The notes beneath the pieces were generated by a model that saw only the letters and a program-made list of their open reading frames with translations, searched no databases and was not told the origin of the DNA. A stretch of 64,000 nucleotides of DNA, taken from assembly GCA_963825175.1 (NCBI GenBank), contig CAWGSA010000001.1, positions 620,001 to 684,000 of the forward strand, read 5' to 3'. This DNA is from DATFTF01 sp963825175. GTDB taxonomy: Bacteria; Acidobacteriota; Thermoanaerobaculia; UBA5066; Gp7-AA6. Both the position numbers and the translations under genes were made by a program. How positions within the stretch are numbered: position 1 is the first letter of the stretch; each line of letters opens with the position of its first letter. This document shows positions 1-7,547 of this stretch, in pieces.

Positions 1-1
1 G

Positions 2-136
2 CGCTCGCGCGCGGTCCGGGACGTCGCTCCCAGGACCGTGGCCGCCGGCGATGCAGGGCCGGTCCGCGGCGGGGCCGGAGAGGTGGGGGCGAAGATGACC
101 ATGAAGATCAAGCCGGAGTACACCCGGCACAAATAG
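2..136 (+). CDS. C-terminal end of an unidentified protein (partial)
   Basis: An open frame enters from the left edge and stops at TAG, giving the last 44 residues of a protein that ends in KPEYTRHK. The visible part is rich in Gly, Ala and Arg and has no motif I recognise. The 240 bases that follow hold no convincing gene; they contain a small inverted repeat around 200-225 and an A/T-rich patch (about 311-323) that could be a promoter for the next operon. The frame could be chance, since it is short and lacks its start. Confidence 0.3.
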   Translation, partial: RSRAVRDVAPRTVAAGDAGPVRGGAGEVGAKMTMKIKPEYTRHK

Positions 137-380
137 GACGCCGCTCGAGCGCCGCCCACCGCTTCTGCGGTTCCCCCACGATTTCGCGCCCGCGAGACCG
201 AGATCTCCGGGATCGGGAGATCGATCAGGCTTCGAGACAGCGTCCGGCGCTGCCGATACCCGAGGTCGCTCTCGTCCCGGTCCCGAACCGCTCTCGCGAT
301 CAGGCCTCTGCTAAAATTTAAAGCATTCGATTCGGCACCGCGGGAGAGAACCCTGCGGTCGAGGAAAAAAGGAGACGGGC

Positions 381-515
381 ATGGCCGCCAAGAGCAAGGG
401 AAAAGCGAAAAAGGTTTCTGCCAGGACAAAGGTCAGAGATCTGCGGGTGCACAAGGGTCATTCGAACAAAGTCAAAGGCGGAATGGCGCCCGGCCCCGAA
501 ACACTCCCAGGGTGA
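381..515 (+). CDS. Lys-rich small peptide with VKGG motif, RiPP-precursor-like
   Basis: A 44-residue peptide with a good ribosome binding site (AGGAGA, 7 bases before ATG). The first 18 residues are very basic, with eight Lys. Then come a DLRV segment at 20-23 and KVKGG at 30-34, followed by a ten-residue tail, MAPGPETLPG. The DL...VKGG arrangement resembles double-glycine leader regions of ribosomally made peptides, which are cut after GG. If so, the product would be the last ten residues, with Thr as the only hydroxyl side chain. The stop codon overlaps the GTG start of the downstream oxygenase-like gene (GTGA), so the two are translationally coupled. No transporter or peptidase gene is visible nearby. 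The peptide assignment is inference; the ORF and overlap are seen directly. Confidence 0.55.
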   Translation: MAAKSKGKAKKVSARTKVRDLRVHKGHSNKVKGGMAPGPETLPG

Positions 516-1444
516 GCATCCGCCTCGACCGACCCTTTCGGGCTTCGGTCGCCGGCGTGCGGGCGGCCCTCCATGAGAGAGAGCGCCCGCTCTTCGATCT
601 GCTCTGCGCGGCCGGGCAGCTCTGCTACAGCCTGCCCCACGACGACATCAGCCTCCGCCACGTCTCCGGAGCGAGGGATCCCCGCAAGCGCCTGGCGCGC
701 GAGTTTCCGCATCTGTGGCGCGGTCCTGGTGGCGGGGCGCCGGATCGGAAATTCTGGTCGCGCATCGGCGGCCGCCTCGCACGGCGCCTGCTGCGCGAGC
801 TCTCGGCCCGCGGTTCCGGAAAGGACCGTCCCCTGCGGGTCCTCCTGGCCTACGCGCCGGGTTCCCTCGCGCCGGACGGCCGGATTCCCGGCGACGACGT
901 TCTGCGCGCGGCGTGGGATGCGGTCGTGCGCGTGTTTGCAGACCTCTTCCCGTCGACCGTCCGGCGAATCGGCCCGCTCCGATGCGTCGACGCCGTCCGC
1001 CTGGCTGTTCTCAAGCGCGAGACCACCGCGGGCCTGCGCAAGGGGCGGCCGGCGAGCGGACAGAGAGCCGGCCCGGAGGGGAGACGCCTGGCGGTGGACC
1101 CGCACCTGATGGCGCTCGCCGGCCGGGCACTGGGAAAGAAAGTCGCGCCTGGTTACCAGGCGCGGTATCTCTTCTACTCCCGGCCGGGCGACCATTTTTG
1201 GCCCCATCCCGACGACCCGACCTACGCGGCGCAGCTGCTGCTCTGCATCGAGCACGTTCATCCGCCGCGGGCCTCGAGCGGGTCCGCGTTTCTCGCATAC
1301 CGGGCGGGCGGCTCGGTGAAGCGCTACGAGCTCGCCCCCGGTGAAGCGCTGATCGTTTCGCCCGGCCGGGTGCACGGCCGTGAGCCCATGCGGCGCGGTG
1401 AGCGCCTCGTCATGCTCTCGATCGGTCTGGGCGTCGGCCCGTAA
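512..1444 (+). CDS. 2OG-Fe(II) oxygenase-like protein coupled to the VKGG peptide
   Basis: 310 residues starting at GTG inside the peptide stop codon. The last ~100 residues look like a double-stranded beta-helix 2-oxoglutarate/Fe(II) oxygenase: HPD at 232-234 (H232, D234), a second His at 288 in GRVHG, and Arg298 ten residues later, the usual spacing for the 2OG-binding Arg. The N-terminal 200 residues are Arg-rich and unrecognised. The tight coupling to the 44-residue peptide suggests that the peptide or a related protein is the substrate, but this is inference. The fold call is from motif spacing only; a catalytically inert cupin-like protein is the main alternative. Confidence 0.55.
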   Translation: MSIRLDRPFRASVAGVRAALHERERPLFDLLCAAGQLCYSLPHDDISLRHVSGARDPRKRLAREFPHLWRGPGGGAPDRKFWSRIGGRLARRLLRELSARGSGKDRPLRVLLAYAPGSLAPDGRIPGDDVLRAAWDAVVRVFADLFPSTVRRIGPLRCVDAVRLAVLKRETTAGLRKGRPASGQRAGPEGRRLAVDPHLMALAGRALGKKVAPGYQARYLFYSRPGDHFWPHPDDPTYAAQLLLCIEHVHPPRASSGSAFLAYRAGGSVKRYELAPGEALIVSPGRVHGREPMRRGERLVMLSIGLGVGP

Positions 1445-1592
1445 GATCTCCTCAGCTTGAAAGCCGCATTCGTCATCGTCGCTTTTCTCGCGGCGATCGC
1501 CGCGCGGGTCAAACCTTCGTCTCCCCGCACATGGTTCCTCGACGACCCGGACTCCCTTCGGCAGGAGCATCGTTAGCAGGCCGCTCTCGACC

Positions 1593-1985
1593 ATGCAGGC
1601 CAGTTCCTACGCTCGCATCTACGCCGTCGTTTCGCTCATTCCGCGCGGCCGCGTGGCCACGTACGGGCAGGTCGCGCGCATCGCCGGACTGCCCGGCCAC
1701 GCGCGTCTGGTCGGCTACGCCTTGAGCGCGCTTGGCGAGGGCAGCCGGATCCCCTGGCACCGCGTGGTCAACGCCCGTGGAGAGATCAGCCTCCGCGGCG
1801 ACGGCGGCCCGGCCGGCATGGTCCAGCGGCTGCGCCTCCAACGGGAGCGGGTACGCTTCGACCGCCTCGGGCGCATTCGCCTGGACGTCTTTCGCTGGCG
1901 TCCCCGGCGTGTCACCAGTGGACCACCCTTGACGAGTATTCTTCCGGGAAAGAAGTTTCGAACCGGAAAGGAGACGATCCGATGA
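1593..1985 (+). CDS. Alkyltransferase-like protein (ATL, YbaZ-type)
   Basis: 130 residues of the MGMT/Ogt C-terminal domain. The Arg-finger helix region (GRVATYGQVARIAGLPG, 19-35) and the active-site loop are clear, but the loop reads PWHRVV: Trp55 replaces the alkyl-accepting Cys of PCHRV. This is the signature of ATL proteins, which bind O6-alkylguanine, flip it and recruit nucleotide excision repair without transferring the alkyl group. The tail of about 25 residues after the domain is longer than usual. The stop overlaps the next start as ATGA, so it is coupled to the lipoprotein gene. Acts on DNA in the cytoplasm. Confidence 0.85.
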   Translation: MQASSYARIYAVVSLIPRGRVATYGQVARIAGLPGHARLVGYALSALGEGSRIPWHRVVNARGEISLRGDGGPAGMVQRLRLQRERVRFDRLGRIRLDVFRWRPRRVTSGPPLTSILPGKKFRTGKETIR

Positions 1986-2950
1986 CCAGGTTCCGTCTTC
2001 AGGCCGCCGTCGCGTGTGTCGCGACGCTCGCCCTGACCGCCTGCAACAAGGGTCAGCCTGCGCCGCAGGCCGCCAGCCCGACCGAAAAGCCTGCCTCGGC
2101 GCCAGCCGTGGCTCGCAAGGCCGTCGAGGAGAAGCCCGCCCCTTACACCTATCCACCGCCGGTCAAGGGACATTACAAGGAGATCAACACCGGCAGCTTC
2201 GATCTGGTGGACGGAATCGCCTTTCCCGCCGGCCGGGGCGCCGGCACCGTCGTCTACGTCACCAGCAAGCCGATCGCCTCGCCGGTGCTGGTCTCTTCCG
2301 ACTGCCCGATGACGCAGGCCCGCGTCCTGACGGAGCTGCGCAACGGCAGCTACGTCGAGGTCACCCTCGACGCTTCGGGACGATCGAAGTACTTCGCCGC
2401 GGGCATGGCGTTCGGCGGCAGCAGCCGCGAGCAGGAAGTCGGCGGACACTCCTGGTCGTCCAAATTGGGCAAGGGCGGGACGGGACGCGCCACCGGGAGC
2501 GTGCGGCACAAGCAGTACGGCGGATTCGAGTTCGATCTGCCGCTCTCGAGCCCCAAAGTCAACGAGGTGAGCCAGGGAGACTGGTCGCAGGGCCACCGGG
2601 CGGACGAGACGGCGCCGCGGCCGACCGAACAGGCGGTGGTGGCGGCTTACCGCGCGGTGCGGGAGGCGGCGCTCAAGAAGGATCTCAAGGCGCTCCTGGC
2701 GGCCCTGGGTTTCGACGAGAAGCAGATCGCCGCGATCGCCGGGTTGGACGGCATTGACGCCGACCTCGCGGTCTACGCCGACCGGTTCCTGCAACCGGGC
2801 GATCCGGAAGAGTTCACGGCCCGGCCCGGGACGGCCTACGTCGCCAGTCGCGGAACGAACTCCCAGGGCAAGAAGTTCGCGAACTTCTATCACTTCGCGC
2901 CCTGCGGCGATCGCCTCGTGCTGGTGAGCATCGCCGAGAATCCGCAGTAG
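1982..2950 (+). CDS. Lipoprotein of unknown function
   Basis: 322 residues. A signal peptide ends in the lipobox LTAC (Cys21), then comes a Pro/Ala/Lys-rich linker to about residue 55 and a globular region. The central part (about 60-190) is beta-rich; the C-terminal ~110 residues are helical and contain a VREAALKKDLKALLAALGF segment suggesting a short helical repeat, followed by a small beta-rich end. No catalytic motif is visible. It starts inside the stop codon of the ATL gene, so it shares that transcript. I do not recognise the family. Confidence 0.7.
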   Translation: MTRFRLQAAVACVATLALTACNKGQPAPQAASPTEKPASAPAVARKAVEEKPAPYTYPPPVKGHYKEINTGSFDLVDGIAFPAGRGAGTVVYVTSKPIASPVLVSSDCPMTQARVLTELRNGSYVEVTLDASGRSKYFAAGMAFGGSSREQEVGGHSWSSKLGKGGTGRATGSVRHKQYGGFEFDLPLSSPKVNEVSQGDWSQGHRADETAPRPTEQAVVAAYRAVREAALKKDLKALLAALGFDEKQIAAIAGLDGIDADLAVYADRFLQPGDPEEFTARPGTAYVASRGTNSQGKKFANFYHFAPCGDRLVLVSIAENPQ

Positions 2951-3142
2951 ACCCAGGAACTTGCCGCGGCGGCCCGAGGAAAACGGAGGCGGGGGCTCTT
3001 TCCCTGCTCTCGCGACCACCCTTGCCCTCATAATCTCTCCGCGCAACCGATAGAGGAATCTGTGCGACCGATCGACAACGACCAGCCCGTGTCAACTCCG
3101 CACTGCCCAAATCGTCCAATCCTTGACGGAGAGGAGAGAGTC

Positions 3143-5194
3143 ATGAGGCACCGAGCAAGGAGAGCCCTGTCCATTGTGGCGTCCGCCGCGCTCTTGGCGC
3201 TGAGCGGAGCCGCCGCCGCCGCCGCCCCGACCGCGCCACCGGCTCCCCGGGCCGCGAGCGCGGGCCAGGACAACTGGCCGAAGAAAGTCCGGATGGGAGA
3301 GTTCACCATCCTCCTCGACGCGCCGCAGGCCGAGAGCCTGGACGGGACAAAGCTCAAGGCGCGGGGCACGTTCCGAATCGAAAGAGCTGAAGGAGCCGCG
3401 CCTGCCTCCGGAACCGTCTGGTACGAGGCCGATGTCCAGATCGACCGCAACCAGCGGATCGCGACGCTGGTGTCGGTTCAGGTTCCCAGGGTCCAGCTGG
3501 CCAGCGCGCCGCCGGCGCGGCAGCAGCGGATCGCCACCCGCCTGTCCATGGCGGCGACCCGCATGCAATGGAAGCTGTCCCTCGACGACGTCCTCGCGCA
3601 AACCCGACTGGCCGGGAGCCGCGACGAGGCCCCGCCCAAGCTCAACACAGCGCCGCCGCGGATCCTCGTCGAATCCGAGCCGGCGATCCTGGTCCTCTTC
3701 GACGGCGAGCCGCGGTTCCGCGCCGTGGAAGGCACGGGTCTGGAGCGGGCCCTGAACACCCCGTTCCTCGTTCTTCACGATCCGAACGGCAATGCCTATT
3801 ACCTGGACGGCGGAACGGTCTGGTTCCGCGCGTCCGACCCGAAGGGGCCGTGGGACAAGACCGACAAGCCGCCGTCGGAGGCTCTCCAGATCGCCAGTCG
3901 GGATCTGAAGGAAGGCGGCGTCTCGGCCAGTGACGTGGATCAGGCCAAGAAATCGGCGGACAAGCGCGTCCCCAAGATCCTCGTCGCGACCGAGCCGACC
4001 GAGCTGATCGTCTCCGACGGCTCGCCGAAGTGGGCTCCGGAGGTCGAGGGCGAGCTCGAAGGGATGAGCAACTCGGAGAGCGACGTGTTCCGGACCCTAT
4101 CCGACCAGGCGTACTGGGTCGTCCTCTCCGGACGGTGGTTCAAGAGCGGCTCTCTCGACGGGCCGTGGACCTATGTCGAGCCCGATCGGCTTCCCGGGAG
4201 CTTCCGCAGGATCTCCAGCGACTCGCCGAGGGCCGACGCGCTCTCCTTCGTGCCCGGCACGGAGCCGGCGCGGGAAGCGCTTGCCGACGCGACCAAGCCG
4301 CGCACCGCGGCGGTCCGCCGCAGCGAGGCGCACGTCACCGTGACGTACGACGGCGATCCGAAATTCGAAGCGGTTCCCGGCACGCACGTCGAGTACGCGC
4401 TGAACACCCCCGACCAGGTCCTCCGCATCCGCGGCCGCTACTACGCCTGCGACCAGGGCGTCTGGTTCACGGCCGGATCCCCCACCGGCCCGTGGGCCGT
4501 CGCGGATTCCATACCGGAAGACGACATCCAGGCGATCCCTCCGGAGAGTCCCGTCTACAACACGCGCTACGCCTACGTGTACGACTCCACGCCCGACGTC
4601 GTGTACATGGCCTACACGCCCGCCTATCTCGGTTCGTATCCGTGGTACGGCACTGTCGTCTTCGGAACGGGCTGGTACTACCGGCCCTGGTCGGGCGGCT
4701 TCTACTACCCGAGGCCGTGGACGTGGGGCTTCCATGCGCGCTACGCCCCGTGGGGGGGAGGCTGGGGCTACGGCTTTGGATGGGGACCGGCGTGGGCCGG
4801 CTTCCGCTATGGCTTCGGATTCGGCTGGGGCGCGCGCTGGTGCGGGCCGGGCGGCTTCTTCCGTCCCGCGTTCCGTAACGTGAACATCACGCGCAACGTC
4901 AACGTCACACGCAACGTCACGGTGAACCGAAATCTTTATACGTCCGGAGCGAACGCCTCGCGCGCCACCGCCACGCACACAGTCACCGCGAGAACCAGCA
5001 GCACGGCTGCCGCGAGAACCGGCACCTCCGCCCGATCGACGAGCACAGCGAATTCCCGTTCCACTCAGACGACGGCAAGAACCGCGCAATCCCCGCGCGC
5101 GACGAAGGCGAGCCCTCAGGCGCGGAAGGCCAAGCCCGCCGGAGGCCGGGCCGGCGGGCACGCACCCAAAGGGGGCGGCGGCCGGAGAAAATAG
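3143..5194 (+). CDS. Large secreted protein with repeated beta modules and Gly/Tyr/Trp-rich tail
   Basis: The ATG was chosen over an in-frame start 81 bases upstream because it follows GAGGAGAGAG and opens a signal peptide (A-rich core, cleavage near residue 30). The mature 650 residues contain at least three copies of a module shaped like ILVxxEPxxLVxxDGxPxW, then a LNTP or LSDQ turn, then WFxxxxxxGPW, at roughly 190-255, 290-355 and 395-460. After that comes a 100-residue segment dominated by Gly, Tyr, Trp and Pro, then a Thr/Ser/Arg/Asn-rich basic tail. Similar proteins are often labelled carbohydrate-binding family V/XII, but no binding role is proven. Most likely surface or periplasmic. 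It shares the low-complexity style of the DUF6600 protein at 19.3 kb. Confidence 0.75.
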   Translation: MRHRARRALSIVASAALLALSGAAAAAAPTAPPAPRAASAGQDNWPKKVRMGEFTILLDAPQAESLDGTKLKARGTFRIERAEGAAPASGTVWYEADVQIDRNQRIATLVSVQVPRVQLASAPPARQQRIATRLSMAATRMQWKLSLDDVLAQTRLAGSRDEAPPKLNTAPPRILVESEPAILVLFDGEPRFRAVEGTGLERALNTPFLVLHDPNGNAYYLDGGTVWFRASDPKGPWDKTDKPPSEALQIASRDLKEGGVSASDVDQAKKSADKRVPKILVATEPTELIVSDGSPKWAPEVEGELEGMSNSESDVFRTLSDQAYWVVLSGRWFKSGSLDGPWTYVEPDRLPGSFRRISSDSPRADALSFVPGTEPAREALADATKPRTAAVRRSEAHVTVTYDGDPKFEAVPGTHVEYALNTPDQVLRIRGRYYACDQGVWFTAGSPTGPWAVADSIPEDDIQAIPPESPVYNTRYAYVYDSTPDVVYMAYTPAYLGSYPWYGTVVFGTGWYYRPWSGGFYYPRPWTWGFHARYAPWGGGWGYGFGWGPAWAGFRYGFGFGWGARWCGPGGFFRPAFRNVNITRNVNVTRNVTVNRNLYTSGANASRATATHTVTARTSSTAAARTGTSARSTSTANSRSTQTTARTAQSPRATKASPQARKAKPAGGRAGGHAPKGGGGRRK

Positions 5195-5244
5195 GAAACC
5201 GACGCGGGGCGCGAGGATCCGCGGGGCGCCGGCGTCCACTGACC

Positions 5245-5661
5245 CTACTGGACCTGGGTCGTGAGGGGCTTTCCCTTTTCGGCCACGAACACGACCGACA
5301 GCCGCGCCGTGGTCGTCCCGTGGTTGCTGCCCTCGTGGACCTGGCCCGGGGCGATGTAGAAGACGTCTCCCGGCTTGAGCGTCCTCGTCGGCATGCCTTC
5401 GACGAAGAGCGTGACCGTTCCTTCCTGAACGAACGCGAATACCTCAGCCGGATGGGTGTGCTTGCCCTCCGAAGCGCCCGGCGGGATCTCGACCGCCGCC
5501 ATGACCGCTTCCCGGCCCGGAATGGTTATGTCCTGTTTCAACACGACGTTGCGCTTCACCGCCGGCGCCGCCTGCTGGGCCTTCAGCCCGTGTATCCCCG
5601 CCGCGGCGGCCACGATGGCCACCGCCGCCCATACTGCCGTTCTCGAGCCCGTGCGCTTCAT
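5245..5661 (-). CDS. Secreted single-domain cupin
   Basis: 138 residues: an N-terminal signal or anchor (to about residue 30) followed by one cupin barrel. The metal-binding motif 1 is GKHTHPAEVF (His68, His70, Glu73) and motif 2 is PGDVFYIAPGQVHEG (His109). A complete ligand set suggests a bound divalent metal. The function could be a small dioxygenase, an isomerase or a sensor-like binding protein. It is divergent from the DUF885 gene and shares the 170-base intergenic region with it. Confidence 0.8.
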   Translation of the reverse strand: MKRTGSRTAVWAAVAIVAAAAGIHGLKAQQAAPAVKRNVVLKQDITIPGREAVMAAVEIPPGASEGKHTHPAEVFAFVQEGTVTLFVEGMPTRTLKPGDVFYIAPGQVHEGSNHGTTTARLSVVFVAEKGKPLTTQVQ

Positions 5662-5831
5662 GGTGACCTCCCTCTTTCGCGCCGATCATATCGGCTCTCC
5701 GAGCGACGACGCCCGGAGCCGTCGGAGAGACCCACGAACGACCGGCCGTATATCCTAGCGTCCGAATTTCTCGCGGCCCGGCCGACGACGCGTGCGGGGT
5801 TCGTTCCAGGCGAGAACGTGGAGGTGTTGTG

Positions 5832-7517
5832 ATGTGGCTCTCGGCCGTGGGGGTGACGACCACCGTTCTGCTGGCGGCCGCCGGTCTGACCGGAGCCGGC
5901 GCCGATTCTCCTCCCCGCCGGGCCTCGCGCCACGAAGACCTGGTCGCTTTCTTCCGGGAATGGCGATCGTTCCAGAGACCCCGGCGGATCGACGGCGTAC
6001 CCGATTACACGGCCGCCGCGATGGCCGCGCAATACCGCGAGCTGGCGGACTACCGGCGCCGGCTGGAACAGATCGATCCGAGCGGGTGGCCCGTCGCGCA
6101 GCAGGTCGACGACCAGATCGTGCGCGCGGAGATGAACGGCCTGGATTTCGATCACCGCGTCCTGAAGCCGTGGGCCAACAACCCCGCCTTCTACGTCACC
6201 GTCTTCACCGAGGAGAGCGATCAGCCGGCGCGGGAGGGGCCGCACGCCGACGGCGCGGTGGAGCTGTGGACCTATTCCTTTCCTTTGAACGCCGAGAGCG
6301 CCGCCCGGATGGACGCCGGCCTGCGCGCGATCCCGAGGCTTCTGGAACAGGCCAGGACCAACCTCGTCGGCAACGGCCGGGATCTCTGGATCTTTGGAGC
6401 GAAGAGTCTCCGGCAGCAAAGCACCGACCTCGCGCGGCTTGCGACGCAGATGAAGGATGCGCCGGCCGCTTTCCGGGCGGACGTCGAGCGGGCCCGAACG
6501 GCGACCGACTCTCTGGCCGCCTGGGTCGAGTCCCAGACCGATTCGAAGACCGGACCGTCGGGCGTCCAGATCGAGAATTACGACTGGTACCTGAAGAACG
6601 TCCAGCTCGTCCCGTACACATGGCAGGAGGAAGTCGCGCTCATGGAGCGCGAGCTCGCCCGGGCCGAGGCCGCCCTGGCTCTCGAAGAGCACAAGAACGC
6701 CAGGCTTCCGCCTCAGGAGCCCATCGCCAGCGCCGAGGAATACGCGCGCCGGTTCGACGCCGCCGCCGTGGAATACATGGCGTTCCTTCGAGATCACGAC
6801 ATCCTCACCATCCGGGACGACATGGAGCCGGCGCTGCGCGCGCGGCTGGGCAGCTATAGCCCCGGCCCGCGCGAGTTCTTCAGCGAAGTGGACTACCGGG
6901 ACCCCGAGGTGATGCGCACGCACGGGTACCACTGGTTCGACAAGGCGCGGATGGCGCACGCGCCGCACGCCAGCCCCATCCGCCGGGAAGCCCTCCTCTC
7001 CAACATCTTCAATACCCGCACCGAGGGGCACGCCACCGGCTGGGAAGAGATGATGATGCAGGCCGGCATGTTCGACGCGAGGCCGCGCAGCCGGGAGCTC
7101 GTCGCAATCCTCATCGCGGAGCGGGCCGCCCGCGCGCTGGGAGAGTTGCGGATGCACAGCGGCGAGATGACCCTGGAGCAGGCCGCGGCCTTCGCCTGCG
7201 CCCACACGCCGCGCGGATGGCTCCGGATGGACGGGAACCTCGTTCGCAGCGAGCAGCACCTCTACCTGCAACAACCAGGCTACGGGACGAGCTATCTGAT
7301 CGGAAAAATCGAGATCGAGAAGCTCCTGGCCGAGCGGCGCCGACAACTCGGAGAGGGCTTCACGATGAAGCGATTCATGGACGAGTTCAATGCCGCCGGC
7401 CTGATTCCCGCGTCCCTGCTGCGATGGGAGCTGACCGGCCGCAAGTCGGACGAACTGCGGCGCGTCCTCGGGGACGGCGGCTCACGGTCCAACGCCGCTC
7501 ACCAACGTCAGAAGTGA
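5832..7517 (+). CDS. DUF885 family protein, secreted
   Basis: 561 residues. The ATG is preferred over GTG three bases earlier because it sits five bases after GGAGGTG. An N-terminal hydrophobic signal segment is followed by the long helical DUF885 fold, ending in the typical region GEGFTMKRFMDEFNAAGLIP and a SLLRWELTG end. Canonical DUF885 proteins carry a zinc-binding HExxPGH segment; here the corresponding region reads TRTEGHATGWEEMMMQAG, which keeps one His and downstream Glu residues but not the full motif. It may therefore be a variant or inactive metallopeptidase relative. Family call is good; activity is uncertain. Confidence 0.75.
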   Translation: MWLSAVGVTTTVLLAAAGLTGAGADSPPRRASRHEDLVAFFREWRSFQRPRRIDGVPDYTAAAMAAQYRELADYRRRLEQIDPSGWPVAQQVDDQIVRAEMNGLDFDHRVLKPWANNPAFYVTVFTEESDQPAREGPHADGAVELWTYSFPLNAESAARMDAGLRAIPRLLEQARTNLVGNGRDLWIFGAKSLRQQSTDLARLATQMKDAPAAFRADVERARTATDSLAAWVESQTDSKTGPSGVQIENYDWYLKNVQLVPYTWQEEVALMERELARAEAALALEEHKNARLPPQEPIASAEEYARRFDAAAVEYMAFLRDHDILTIRDDMEPALRARLGSYSPGPREFFSEVDYRDPEVMRTHGYHWFDKARMAHAPHASPIRREALLSNIFNTRTEGHATGWEEMMMQAGMFDARPRSRELVAILIAERAARALGELRMHSGEMTLEQAAAFACAHTPRGWLRMDGNLVRSEQHLYLQQPGYGTSYLIGKIEIEKLLAERRRQLGEGFTMKRFMDEFNAAGLIPASLLRWELTGRKSDELRRVLGDGGSRSNAAHQRQK

Positions 7518-7547
7518 AGCGGCTTCACCACGAGCGGCCCTCGCGAG

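Noticed and set aside
1457..1576. 39-codon TTG frame with a hydrophobic start between the oxygenase and ATL genes
   Set aside because: It looks like a short membrane peptide but has no ribosome binding site and no similarity that I can name.
458..1594. Long minus-strand open frame opposite the oxygenase-like gene
   Set aside because: It is antisense to a coupled gene with recognisable motifs and shows only Arg/Gly/Ala-rich composition expected from GC-rich shadows.
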